A DNA stretch of 25,135 bases, taken from UBA6136 sp964344495 (GTDB lineage Bacteria; Pseudomonadota; Gammaproteobacteria; Methylococcales; Methylococcaceae). The translations under genes were made by a program, and so were the position numbers. Shown one piece after another: positions 1 through 7,836 of the stretch (position 1 is the stretch's first letter; the number at the start of each line of letters is the position of its first letter). The stretch covers positions 1-25,135 of the forward strand of contig CAYFNI010000025.1 in the NCBI GenBank assembly GCA_964344495.1. Reading direction: 5' to 3'. The notes under the pieces are model-generated. The model saw only the letters and a program-made list of their open reading frames with translations. It had not been told where the DNA came from and did not search any database.

Positions 1-2
1 AA

Positions 3-131
3 CCTGTGCCGGGCTAGTCGCGTCCCTCGGTCAACACTGCCCGACATTCAGCCGCCACCCCCGCCCAAGCCGATGATGCCGGCTGAATGTCGGGCAGTGT
101 TGACCGAGGGACGCGACTAGCCCGGCACAGG
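3..131. repeat. 52-bp perfect inverted repeat at the window edge
   Basis: Bases 3-54 are the exact reverse complement of bases 80-131, with a 25-base spacer at 55-79. The pairing breaks at 2/132 and at 55/79. It lies about 50 bases past the corC stop. A 52-bp perfect stem is much longer than a normal intrinsic terminator and has no T-run after it. It could be a real cruciform or terminator element, or a fold-back assembly artefact at a contig end. The sequence alone does not decide, but its position at the very edge makes the artefact plausible. Confidence 0.9.
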
Positions 132-183
132 CTGGGGAAACCGCCGCGGAAGATGACGCATCTGACCCGCCACTTCGGCCGGC

Positions 184-1035
184 TCAGCGAGGGGAGGCGG
201 CCCCGGGTTCAGGCAGGAGTTGCAGCTTGAACAACTCGACCCGGCGCTGATCGGTACGCAGCACGATGAACCGGAAGCGACCAAATTCGATCTTTTCGCC
301 CCGCTGCGGCACATGCCCCAGATGGTGCACGATCAACCCGCCGATGGTGTCGAACTCGTCATCCTCGAAGTCGACGCCGAAATAGTCGTTGAAATCCTCG
401 ATCGGCGTCAGTGCCTTGAGCGTGTACTCCTGATCGCTGCGACGGAAGATGTACTCCTCCTCGCCAAAGTCATGCTCGTCCTCGATCTCGCCGACAATCT
501 GCTCCAGCACATCTTCGATCGTCACCAACCCGGCCGCGGCGCCATACTCATCGACCACGATGGCCATGTGGCTGCGGGTGGCACGGAACTCGCGCAACAG
601 GACATTCAGCCGCTTGCTTTCCGGCACGAACAGCGCAGGCCGCATGACCTCACGCACCAACTGGCGGCGGTTCCTGAGGCTGTGCAGCAGGAGATCCTTG
701 ACGAGCAGAATGCCGACCACTTCCGTGCGGTCCTCGCCAATCACGGGATAGCGTGAATGAGCCGACTCGACGACCAGCGGAAAGATGGTTTCGATCTCCG
801 CATCTTGCGGGACTACCACCATTTGCGAGCGTGGTACGGTGATGTCGCGCACCCGCAATTCGGACACCTGCAGCACGCCCTCGATCATCGACAGCGCCTC
901 CAGTTCGATCAGTTGGCGCTTCTGGGCGGTGCGCAGCAGTTCCAGCAGATCGTCGCGGTCTTCGGGTTCCCCGGAGATGAAATGCGTCAACCGTTCGAGC
1001 CAGCTTCGATGCTCGCCAGCCTGTTCGTCGCTCAT
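184..1035 (-). CDS. corC: CorC/HlyC-type CBS-domain protein
   Basis: This 283-aa soluble protein belongs to the CorC/YbeX family, linked to magnesium and cobalt efflux and, by conserved gene neighbourhood, to ribosome maturation. Two CBS domains are visible: about residues 60-115 (around RVRDITVPRSQM and SRYPVIGE) and about 126-190 (VDEYGAAAGLVTIEDVLE). A C-terminal transporter-associated CorC_HlyC domain follows at about 203-272 (DEFDTIGGLIVHHLGHVP). The length is typical for the family. There is no membrane domain, which separates it from the longer CNNM/YfjD proteins. The start overlaps the ybeY stop by four bases (ATGA), so translational coupling is likely. It is the last gene of the miaB-ybeZ-ybeY-corC set. 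The lnt gene that often follows is not visible in the remaining 183 bases. Confidence 0.95.
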   Translation of the reverse strand: MSDEQAGEHRSWLERLTHFISGEPEDRDDLLELLRTAQKRQLIELEALSMIEGVLQVSELRVRDITVPRSQMVVVPQDAEIETIFPLVVESAHSRYPVIGEDRTEVVGILLVKDLLLHSLRNRRQLVREVMRPALFVPESKRLNVLLREFRATRSHMAIVVDEYGAAAGLVTIEDVLEQIVGEIEDEHDFGEEEYIFRRSDQEYTLKALTPIEDFNDYFGVDFEDDEFDTIGGLIVHHLGHVPQRGEKIEFGRFRFIVLRTDQRRVELFKLQLLPEPGAASPR

Positions 1036-1487
1036 GATGGCACTGCCTCGTCGGTCTCGTAAGGATTGGGATAACCCAGCCGGGAAAGGATGTCGATTTC
1101 CAGCGCTTCCATACGCTCCGCTTCGGCGGTGTCGATGTGATCGTAACCACGCAGGTGCAACACGCCATGGATCACCATGTGCGCCCAGTGGGCCTCGGAC
1201 GCCTTGCCCTGCGCCTGGGCCTCGCGCGCAACCACGGGCGCACAGATGACCAGATCGCCAAGCAGATCAAGGGGAACCCCGTCAGGTACCTCACAGGGAA
1301 AACTGAGCACATTAGTGGGGCCACTCTTGTGGCGGTAAGTGTGATTCAGGTCGGCACTTTCGGCCTCATCGACGATGCGGATGCTCAGTTCAGCCTCAGG
1401 CCCAACGCCTGCCGCAGCCACCCAGCACTCGAACAGCCCCGCCGCCGGAACGGCCTGACCAGAGACGTTGTCGAGATCAACGATCAT
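1032..1487 (-). CDS. ybeY: Endoribonuclease YbeY (rRNA maturation factor)
   Basis: YbeY is a zinc-dependent endoribonuclease acting in 16S rRNA 3'-end maturation and 70S ribosome quality control. The diagnostic zinc site HGVLHLRGYDH (the HxxxHxxGxDH pattern) lies about 35 residues before the C-terminus, and the conserved SGPTNVLSFP segment is upstream of it. I chose the ATG at 1487 because a GAGG sits six bases before it; this gives 151 aa, the usual family size. The ATG at 1493 is only two codons upstream and has the GAGG touching it. Longer upstream starts would read far into ybeZ. The start overlaps the ybeZ end by 11 bases and the stop overlaps the corC start, so the genes are tightly coupled. 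Confidence 0.95.
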   Translation of the reverse strand: MIVDLDNVSGQAVPAAGLFECWVAAAGVGPEAELSIRIVDEAESADLNHTYRHKSGPTNVLSFPCEVPDGVPLDLLGDLVICAPVVAREAQAQGKASEAHWAHMVIHGVLHLRGYDHIDTAEAERMEALEIDILSRLGYPNPYETDEAVPS

Positions 1488-2499
1488 GCCCATCCTCGGC
1501 GTGGGCTTTCTCGTAGCGCTCATAGGCCGCCACAATCCGCTGCACCAGCGGATGCCGGACAACATCGTGCGCCCCAAAGAAGGTAAAGCTGATGCCGTCG
1601 ACCTCACGCAACACGTCCAGCACATGCCGAAGCCCCGAGGCCTTGTGGCGCGGCAAGTCGATCTGCGTGATGTCGCCCGTGATCACGGCCTTGGAGCCGA
1701 ACCCTACCCGGGTGAGAAACATCTTGATCTGCTCCACCGTGGTGTTCTGGGCTTCGTCGAGGATGATGAAGGAATCATTCAGCGTCCGCCCGCGCATGAA
1801 CGCCAGCGGCGCGACTTCGATCACATTGCGCTCGATCAGCTTGGCAACCCGTTCAAAACCCAGCATCTCGTAGAGCGCGTCGTACAGCGGCCGAAGATAG
1901 GGATCGACCTTCTGGGCCATGTCCCCCGGCAGAAAGCCCAGCTTCTCGCCGGCTTCCACGGCCGGCCGGGCCAGAATCAGCCGGCGGACCTCCTCCCTTT
2001 CCAGCGCTGCGACGGCACAGGCGACGGCGAGGTAGGTCTTGCCGGTGCCGGCCGGGCCAATGCCGAAATTGATGTCGCACTGGCCGATGTTTTCGAGGTA
2101 GCGCTGCTGGTTGATGCCGCGCGGACGAATCACGCCGCGACGGGTGCGGAACACCGGTGCCGATTCAGCCGTCGCGTCGCCCTCCAGCAAAGCCTGGACA
2201 TTGGCGTCCTGCAATGACAGGTGGACACGCTCGGGCGTGATCACTTCGGTGCGGCTGGCTTCGAACAGACTTTGCACGACCCGGGCCGCCGCCTGCACCT
2301 CACGCTCGGCGCCGATCAGGGTGAAATGATTGCCCCGGTTCGCGATTTCGACGCCAAGTCGGCGTTCGATCTGACGCAGATGCTCATCAAACTGCCCGCA
2401 CAGACTGGCAAGCCGTTCATTGTCATCGGGCTGAAGGTGAAGCTGGATCGTGGTGTGCGACTGAGACAAGGAAGCGCCCGTACTAGGGTGAGTCGGCAC
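1477..2499 (-). CDS. ybeZ: PhoH-like ATPase YbeZ
   Basis: This 340-aa P-loop ATPase is of the PhoH/YbeZ type, a partner of YbeY in RNA metabolism. Walker A is GPAGTGKT at about residues 148-155, and Walker B is FIILDEAQN at about 244-252. The N-terminal 120 residues include a KH-like segment (GNHFTLIGAEREVQAAARVV) seen in YbeZ proteins. The start is a GTG at 2499, since no ATG precedes the conserved region; it overlaps the miaB end by 17 bases. No clear Shine-Dalgarno sequence is visible, so translation may depend on coupling to miaB. Assignment to YbeZ rather than the shorter phosphate-regulated PhoH follows from length and neighbours. Confidence 0.93.
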   Translation of the reverse strand: MPTHPSTGASLSQSHTTIQLHLQPDDNERLASLCGQFDEHLRQIERRLGVEIANRGNHFTLIGAEREVQAAARVVQSLFEASRTEVITPERVHLSLQDANVQALLEGDATAESAPVFRTRRGVIRPRGINQQRYLENIGQCDINFGIGPAGTGKTYLAVACAVAALEREEVRRLILARPAVEAGEKLGFLPGDMAQKVDPYLRPLYDALYEMLGFERVAKLIERNVIEVAPLAFMRGRTLNDSFIILDEAQNTTVEQIKMFLTRVGFGSKAVITGDITQIDLPRHKASGLRHVLDVLREVDGISFTFFGAHDVVRHPLVQRIVAAYERYEKAHAEDGHDR

Positions 2500-3829
2500 T
2501 GGCGGCCGGCATCCAGCGCCCGCGCAGTGAATTGGGCATGGCCTCGGTGATCAGGACATCGACGAACTGTCCGATCAGGCGTGGATCACCGGGAAAATTG
2601 ACGACGCGGTTGTTTTCCGTCCGGCCGGACAGTTCACGGCCGTCGCGCTTGGAAGTGCCTTCGACCAGCACCCGCTGCGTCGAATGCAGCATGCTGCGGG
2701 AAATCTCCGCGGCCATCTGGTTGATGCGGGTCTGCAGGCGCGCCAGTCGGGCCTTCTTGGTCGCCACCGGCACGTCATCGACGATCTCGGCCGCCGGCGT
2801 TCCGGGGCGCGGGCTGTAGATGAAGCTGAAGGAGTGGTCGTAACCCAGCGTCTCGATCAGGTCCATGGTGGCCTCGAAGTCCGCATCGGATTCTCCGGGG
2901 TAGCCAACGATGAAATCGGACGACAGCGAAAGATCGGGCCGCACCGCGCGCAGGCGCTCGATCTTGGCAATATACTCCTCGCGCGTGTGACCGCGTTTCA
3001 TCAGCGCCAGAATGCGGTTACTGCCGCTTTGCACCGGCAGGTGCAGGTGACTGACGAGTTTGGGCAGTTCGGCATAGGCCTCGATCAGGCTGTCGCTGAA
3101 CTCGACCGGGTGCGAGGTGGTGTAGCGGATGCGGTCGATACCCTCGATGGCCGACACATAATGGAGCAGCAGGGCGAAATCGGCGATTTGGCCATCGTCC
3201 ATCAGCCCCCGGTAAGCGTTGACGTTCTGCCCCAGCAGCACCACCTCGCGCACACCCTGTTCGGCGAGCAACGCCAGTTCGGCAATCACGTCATCCAGCG
3301 GACGGCTGATTTCCTCGCCACGGGTATACGGCACAACACAGAAGGTGCAGTACTTGCTGCAGCCCTCCATGATCGACACAAACGCCTTCGGCCCTTCGGC
3401 CCGTGGCTCGGGCAGGGCATCGAATTTTTCGATTTCGGGGAATGAGACGTCAATCGCCGGGGTCTGCTCCCGTCGGACCCGATCCAGCAAGTGCGGCAGA
3501 CGGTGCAAGGTTTGCGGGCCAAAGACCATATCGACGAACGGCGCCCGCTTTTGCAGTGCCTCGCCCTCCTGACTGGCCACACACCCGCCGACGCCAATGA
3601 CCAGATGCGGTTTCGATTGCTTCAAAGGACGCCATCGGCCCAGTTCCGAGAACACCTTTTCCTGGGCCTTTTCCCGCACGGAACAGGTGTTCATCAGCAA
3701 CACATCCGCCTGCTCCGGATCGTCAGTCAACTCGAAGCCATGCGATGCATTCAATACGTCCCGCATCTTGGCGGAATCGTATTCGTTCATCTGGCAACCC
3801 AGGGTTTCGATATAAAGTTTTTGCGTCAT
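2483..3829 (-). CDS. miaB: tRNA-2-methylthio-N6-dimethylallyladenosine synthase MiaB
   Basis: MiaB is a radical-SAM methylthiotransferase that adds the 2-methylthio group to N6-isopentenyladenosine at position 37 of tRNAs reading UNN codons. The N-terminal UPF0004 domain has the three cysteines that hold the auxiliary 4Fe-4S cluster, at about residues 12 (LGCQMN), 49 (NTCSVRE) and 83 (GVGGCVAS). The radical-SAM triad CSKYCTFC is at about 157-164. A C-terminal TRAM domain runs from about 375 to 445 (GTSKRDGRELSGRTENN). At 448 aa it is full length. The ATG at 3829 begins the conserved MTQKLYIETLGCQMNEYDS start; no strong ribosome binding site is visible. It is the first gene of a four-gene overlapping set. 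Confidence 0.97.
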   Translation of the reverse strand: MTQKLYIETLGCQMNEYDSAKMRDVLNASHGFELTDDPEQADVLLMNTCSVREKAQEKVFSELGRWRPLKQSKPHLVIGVGGCVASQEGEALQKRAPFVDMVFGPQTLHRLPHLLDRVRREQTPAIDVSFPEIEKFDALPEPRAEGPKAFVSIMEGCSKYCTFCVVPYTRGEEISRPLDDVIAELALLAEQGVREVVLLGQNVNAYRGLMDDGQIADFALLLHYVSAIEGIDRIRYTTSHPVEFSDSLIEAYAELPKLVSHLHLPVQSGSNRILALMKRGHTREEYIAKIERLRAVRPDLSLSSDFIVGYPGESDADFEATMDLIETLGYDHSFSFIYSPRPGTPAAEIVDDVPVATKKARLARLQTRINQMAAEISRSMLHSTQRVLVEGTSKRDGRELSGRTENNRVVNFPGDPRLIGQFVDVLITEAMPNSLRGRWMPAASADSP

Positions 3830-3857
3830 CCGGCAAGGCTGAAAAAGCTGAGTCGCG

Positions 3858-3884
3858 ATTCTATCAAACTTCGGCCCTGACCAA
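3858..3884 (-). promoter_or_regulatory. Possible sigma70 promoter of the miaB set
   Basis: On the minus strand, TAGAAT (3863 down to 3858) resembles a -10 box about 29 bases before the miaB start. TTGGTC (3884 to 3879) could be a -35 box with a short 15-base spacer. It lies in the 87-base gap between glcF and miaB, where a promoter is expected if the set is transcribed independently. The short spacer makes this a weak call. Confidence 0.35.
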
Positions 3885-3916
3885 CTCGAATCCGATCGGG
3901 GTGACTGACGACCGGC

Positions 3917-5146
3917 TCAGGCATCGGTCGGCCCGGGCCCCACCAGCAGTTCGATCCAATGCCGAACCGGCACGGCGGCCTCCAGTTCCAGGTGCGAGCA
4001 ACACCCTATGTTGGCGGTGGCGATCAGTTCCGGCGCGGCACCCTCCAGCGCCCGCAGCTTCTCGGCCCGCAACCGGCCCGCCAGTTCCGGCTGGCTGAAG
4101 CCGTAGGTACCGGCCGCCCCACAGCACAGATGCGCATCCGGCACCGGTGTCAGCTCAAAGCCGAGCCGCGTCAGGATGCCTTCAATCACCCCGCCGAGTC
4201 GCTGCCCATGCTGAAGGGTACAGGGCGCATGAAAGGCCAGTCGGCAGGGGCGGAGATCGGTCAGCGCCTCCAGCGGTTCAGCGGCCAATACTTCCCCGAT
4301 ATCCCGGGCCAGGGCCGAAACCCGCGCCGCCTTGCCGGCATAGACCGGATCGTCGCGCAACACCCGGCCGTAGTCCTTGACCATGACGCCACAGCCGCTG
4401 GCCGTCTGCACGATCGCCTCCGCACCCGCCTCGATCAGCGGCCAGCAAGCGTCGATGGTCCGCCGCATCGCGGCGGCCGCGTCGGCGGGCGCCGAGAGGT
4501 GATAGTCCAATGCGCCGCAACAGCCGCTCTGCGCGACGCGCAGCAGACTGATACCCAGTCGGTCCAGCACCTGCGCCGCCGCCAGATCGATCGTCGGAGC
4601 CAATACCGGCTGGACGCAGCCCCCCAGCACCAGCATCCGGCGCGCATGCCGGGCGTCCGGCCACCGGGTTGTCACCGGGGCCGCCGGCCGCGGCAACGCT
4701 CCCCGCCAACGGGCAGGCAACCCCTGTTTCAGGCCGTGTGCCAATCGCAAGGCGGTGCGAAACCGGCCCGGCACCCGCAGCACATGACGCAGCATCCACC
4801 GTTCCAGCCGCTGCGCCAGCGGTCGCCGGGTCTGCCGTTCAACCGCGTCGCGTCCGAGATCGAGTAACTGCCCGTAAGCCACACCGGACGGACAGGTCGT
4901 CTCGCAGGCACGGCACGTCAGGCAACGATCCAGATGGTGACGGGTCACATCGCTGGCCGGCGCACCTTCCAGCATCGACTTGATCAGGTAAATCCGGCCA
5001 CGTGGACCGTCCAGCTCATCGCCCAATAGACGGTAGGTCGGACAGGTGGCATTGCAGAACCCGCAGTGCACGCAGGCGCGCAGGATGCCTTCGGCCTCGC
5101 GGCCGGCGGAGGTTTGAGTCAGCGCATCGGGCAACCGGGTCTGCAT
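3917..5146 (-). CDS. glcF: Glycolate oxidase iron-sulfur subunit GlcF
   Basis: GlcF is the electron-transfer subunit of glycolate oxidase (GlcDEF), which oxidises glycolate to glyoxylate at the membrane. Two ferredoxin-like 4Fe-4S motifs are present: C25, C28, C31, C35 (CVHCGFCNATCP) and C75, C78, C81, C85 (CLTCRACETTCP). Two cysteine-rich CCG domains follow, with SGCCGALDYH near residue 210 and HLCCGAAGTYGF near 340. At 409 aa it matches the family. The ATG at 5146 overlaps the glcE stop by four bases, so glcE and glcF are coupled. It is the last gene of this run; miaB starts 87 bases downstream. Confidence 0.95.
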   Translation of the reverse strand: MQTRLPDALTQTSAGREAEGILRACVHCGFCNATCPTYRLLGDELDGPRGRIYLIKSMLEGAPASDVTRHHLDRCLTCRACETTCPSGVAYGQLLDLGRDAVERQTRRPLAQRLERWMLRHVLRVPGRFRTALRLAHGLKQGLPARWRGALPRPAAPVTTRWPDARHARRMLVLGGCVQPVLAPTIDLAAAQVLDRLGISLLRVAQSGCCGALDYHLSAPADAAAAMRRTIDACWPLIEAGAEAIVQTASGCGVMVKDYGRVLRDDPVYAGKAARVSALARDIGEVLAAEPLEALTDLRPCRLAFHAPCTLQHGQRLGGVIEGILTRLGFELTPVPDAHLCCGAAGTYGFSQPELAGRLRAEKLRALEGAAPELIATANIGCCSHLELEAAVPVRHWIELLVGPGPTDA

Positions 5147-6237
5147 CAGAACGCCGCGTACAGCCGACCGGGATTGAACAGCCCATGCGGGTCAAGCGCC
5201 TGCTTCACCTGTCGGTGCAAGGTACCCAGCGCCGGTGGCAGCGGTTGGAAAACTGCCTCGCCCGGCCCGGCGCCGCGCACCCGCGTCGCGTGGCCACCCG
5301 CCTGTTCCGCTGCCTGCCAGACGCGCCCCGGCTCGACCTCCGTGCGGAGCCAGCGCAAGGCGCCGCCCCAGTCGTACAGCCAGTGTCCCGGCAGATCCAG
5401 CGGCGGCGTTGCGGGCGCCAGCGAAATGCGCCAGAGCTGCCCGCCCAAGGGTGGATAACTGAAAAAGCGGCTGCGCTGCTCCTTGAGGCCCTGCCAGAAA
5501 TTCGCACCGGCGACGGCCCGATCGCCGCCCAGCGCGGCTTCGACGGCCGCGAGGGCCGCTTCGGTACCGGCCAGACGCACCCAGGTCCAGCTGTCATCCG
5601 CCGCCAGACCGGTCAACGGCCAAGGCTGACCGGCCCAGCGGTTCATGGCCTTCAGCGCTTCGCCGGCACGCATGGGAAACACCAGCGTCCGCTCGCAGTC
5701 CGGGCGCGGCAGAACCTTGATCGAGAGCTCCAGCAACAGGCCCAGCGTGCCCATCGAGCCGACCATCAGGCGTGAAAGATCGAACCCGGCGACATTCTTC
5801 ATCACCCGGCCACCCAACGAGAGCACTTCGGCCCGTCCGTTGATGAGGCGACACCCCAACACGCTATCGCGCACCGAACCCGCAAACGGACGGCGCGGCC
5901 CCGACCAGCCACAGGCCACTGCCCCGCCCAGCGTCGCACCCGAACCGAAGTGCGGCGGCTCGAACCCCAGCATCTGCCCGTGGTCCGCCAGCAGGGCCTC
6001 AATCTCGACCAGGGGGGTACCCGCCCGGGCGGTCAGCACCAATTCGGCCGGATCGTAATCGACGATGCCGCAATGGCCTCCGATTTCGAGGCGTTGCGGC
6101 GCTGCCTCGGAATGGGCCGGTCGCCGGCCGAGAAAATGTTTGGTGCCCCCGCCCCACAATGCCAACGGCTGCCGCTGCTCGACCGCGAGCGCGACCCGCG
6201 CCTGCAAGGCTTCGGTCAGGTCGGCGGAGGCGGTCAT
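5146..6237 (-). CDS. glcE: Glycolate oxidase FAD-binding subunit GlcE
   Basis: GlcE is the second FAD-binding subunit of glycolate oxidase. Family features visible here include LALWGGGTKHFLGRR near the N-terminus, GIVDYDPAELVLTARAGTPL, the ATLGGAVACGWSGPRRP segment of the FAD-binding domain, and MKNVAGFDLSRLMVGSMGTLG. I used the ATG at 6237 (363 aa) because its start resembles known GlcE N-termini. A GTG at 6261 would add eight residues but lies inside a hairpin (6244-6263) and has a GAGG almost touching it. Neither start has an ideal ribosome binding site. The stop overlaps the glcF ATG. glcD, normally the immediate upstream gene, lies more than 1.6 kb away. Confidence 0.93.
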   Translation of the reverse strand: MTASADLTEALQARVALAVEQRQPLALWGGGTKHFLGRRPAHSEAAPQRLEIGGHCGIVDYDPAELVLTARAGTPLVEIEALLADHGQMLGFEPPHFGSGATLGGAVACGWSGPRRPFAGSVRDSVLGCRLINGRAEVLSLGGRVMKNVAGFDLSRLMVGSMGTLGLLLELSIKVLPRPDCERTLVFPMRAGEALKAMNRWAGQPWPLTGLAADDSWTWVRLAGTEAALAAVEAALGGDRAVAGANFWQGLKEQRSRFFSYPPLGGQLWRISLAPATPPLDLPGHWLYDWGGALRWLRTEVEPGRVWQAAEQAGGHATRVRGAGPGEAVFQPLPPALGTLHRQVKQALDPHGLFNPGRLYAAF

Positions 6238-6243
6238 GGGCAA

Positions 6244-6263
6244 GGGTGAAGCGGGCTTCACCC
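6244..6263 (-). terminator. Hairpin between the lipoprotein gene and glcE
   Basis: The arms GGGTGAAG and CTTCACCC can pair over a four-base loop. On the minus strand this hairpin falls 30 bases after the lipoprotein stop and just before the glcE ATG at 6237. There is no T-run, so it may be a weak terminator, an attenuator, or a structure that limits glcE translation. Confidence 0.4.
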
Positions 6264-6292
6264 TCGACCCGGGTCGGCAGGTGACGGATTCA

Positions 6293-6973
6293 TCAAGGAC
6301 TGGACGGCGCGACCGGACCGATCAGGTTCCGGTACAGGCCCAGCGTACCGATGCGCTTTTCGAATTCCGGAACCAGCACCTCGATGCCGGCCGGATCGCC
6401 GGTCTTGCCAGGCGCCGGGCTGGCACCGGTCTTGGCCAGTTGCTTGGCCGCGAATTCAGCGATTTTCTTCATGCGCGTCTGACAAATTTCCGATTGGCGC
6501 GGCGCCGACGCCTGTGCGCCATAGGTGTTGATCAGGCTGAAGATACTGGTTTCGGTGGCGGGATTCTGATAGCGGGCAACGTGGGCATCGAGATCCTTGA
6601 CCCGTCCGACGATCACGCCGACATCCTCCCGGGCACCGGGACGACAGCAGTTGCGGCTGGCTTTCTTAAGTCCATCGATGTCGGCATCCAGCGACCGCAT
6701 GAAATCGGCCACCATCAGGTCAGCCTCGATCGCCGTCAGGCATTTTTCCGCCCCCATCGAACGGATACGTCGTACGACCGTATCCTGCGCCTTGCGGCGG
6801 ATGTCCTCGGATTGCTCCGACAGGTAACGCTCGCGCTGGTCGGGATCATTCAGTGACTGGCCGACATCCTTGCCCGCCCCGAACAGACCGGAATGCAGGT
6901 TGAGTTGAGTACAGCCGCTCAGGGCCAACAGGCCGAAAAGGGCAAGGATCCATGTCTGGTTTCGAAACGGCAT
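6293..6973 (-). CDS. Putative lipoprotein of unknown function
   Basis: This 226-aa protein starts at the ATG at 6973, which has GGAG six bases upstream; an in-frame ATG at 6985 and one at 7045 are less well placed. Residues 1-21 form a lipoprotein signal peptide, with a hydrophobic run and the lipobox LSGC (acylated cysteine 21). The mature part is polar and mostly helical, with segments such as DPDQRERYLSEQSEDIRRKA and four cysteines after the lipobox, including an adjacent pair (RNCCRPG). The residue after the lipobox cysteine is not aspartate, so outer-membrane sorting is likely. I do not recognise the family. It sits between glcD and glcE without an obvious link to glycolate metabolism. 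Confidence 0.8.
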   Translation of the reverse strand: MPFRNQTWILALFGLLALSGCTQLNLHSGLFGAGKDVGQSLNDPDQRERYLSEQSEDIRRKAQDTVVRRIRSMGAEKCLTAIEADLMVADFMRSLDADIDGLKKASRNCCRPGAREDVGVIVGRVKDLDAHVARYQNPATETSIFSLINTYGAQASAPRQSEICQTRMKKIAEFAAKQLAKTGASPAPGKTGDPAGIEVLVPEFEKRIGTLGLYRNLIGPVAPSSP

Positions 6974-7041
6974 GGCGAACTCCATATGTAAAGATAGGCG
7001 TGAGCGGGTCAGAAAAGGCTTCTGAATCTCGGGCAGGCGTT

Positions 7042-7070
7042 CCATAATTCAACACGCTTTAGCCTGTCCA
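7042..7070 (-). promoter_or_regulatory. Possible promoter of the lipoprotein gene
   Basis: On the minus strand, TGGACA (7070 to 7065) and TTATGG (7047 to 7042) are separated by 17 bases and lie about 70 bases before the chosen start of the lipoprotein gene. They fall in the divergent gap with the plus-strand gene at 7132. The match to the sigma70 consensus is only moderate. Confidence 0.25.
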
Positions 7071-7131
7071 GCGCAAGCCGTGCCCGACCGAAAACGGGGC
7101 TATCCTCCACCCTCAGACCAGGACACCTTAC

Positions 7132-7836
7132 ATGAAGTGGCTGACTTCCCTGTTCGGACGCCGTGACCCGGATGATGACCGGCCGTTGGAACAGTACCGC
7201 AAATTCCGTGCGTTGGGGCGACGCCTGAATGTGGAGTTGATCCGCCAACTGCCGCCACCGGCCCTGCCGGAGTGCGGAAAAAAGCTGGGTCTCTACAAGG
7301 CCGGCACGCTGATTCTGAATCAGGATGACGAAATTGCCGTCGCCTACGACTATTGCCTGCAGCATTATCGCCGGGCGGGCAAGAATGCGATCGAACGGGC
7401 CCTGAGCCTGGCGACGCCCGCGGACGACTCCGATGAGCGCGTCTATTTGCAGACCCTGTCCACGGCGCGCTTCGCGCTATTCCGCATCATTGAGATTCTG
7501 CCACGTCGGGGCGCACGGCTGCTGGACCTTGTGACCGGCGCCAGCATCGACATTTTCGACATGGGGTTGAACTCAAGTGGCCAGCCGGGGGTGATTGTTG
7601 CCGGACGACTGCTGTCATTCGACGACTTCACCATGTCATCCGGCACCCTGATCCCGGTTCAGGAACCCGTGTTCTCCGCCCGGCTGCAGCCGGTAATCGA
7701 GAAATTCTGGCCAGAATTACCCGCCACTGACCCCAACCTCGCACCCGCGCAAGCCGCCGCCTTCGAGGCACAGATACTGCGCATCGCCCTGCATGCCGAG
7801 GAGGATCTGAGTTTTTACACGGATATCGAGAGCTGA
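7132..7836 (+). CDS. Conserved-looking protein of unknown function
   Basis: This 234-aa protein starts at the ATG at 7132, with AGGA eight bases upstream. It has no signal peptide, no membrane segment and no metal-binding cysteine motif, so it is probably cytoplasmic. The N-terminus MKWLTSLFGRRDP is a short amphipathic segment followed by acidic residues. The centre alternates predicted helix (QDDEIAVAYDYCLQHYRR) and strand (GARLLDLVTGASIDIFDMGL). It ends with a helix-rich acidic tail. I recognise no catalytic motif. It is the only plus-strand gene inside the glc region, and it converges with glcD with 27 bases between the two stops. Codon use looks like that of its neighbours. Confidence 0.75.
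   Translation: MKWLTSLFGRRDPDDDRPLEQYRKFRALGRRLNVELIRQLPPPALPECGKKLGLYKAGTLILNQDDEIAVAYDYCLQHYRRAGKNAIERALSLATPADDSDERVYLQTLSTARFALFRIIEILPRRGARLLDLVTGASIDIFDMGLNSSGQPGVIVAGRLLSFDDFTMSSGTLIPVQEPVFSARLQPVIEKFWPELPATDPNLAPAQAAAFEAQILRIALHAEEDLSFYTDIES

Noticed and set aside
3..131. Reading the terminal palindrome as a plain rho-independent terminator of corC
   Set aside because: The stem is 52 bp with a 25-base loop and no T-run on either strand, far outside the normal terminator shape.
117..314. A short minus-strand frame across the corC end and the palindrome
   Set aside because: Mostly an out-of-frame reading of corC with a Ser/Cys/Pro-rich product; only the peptide from the ATG at 161 was considered as a possible lnt remnant.
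2684..4867. Plus-strand open frames of 250-300 codons over miaB and glcF
   Set aside because: They are antisense to well-supported genes, have biased His/Gln/Arg composition and no ribosome binding sites; high GC produces such frames.
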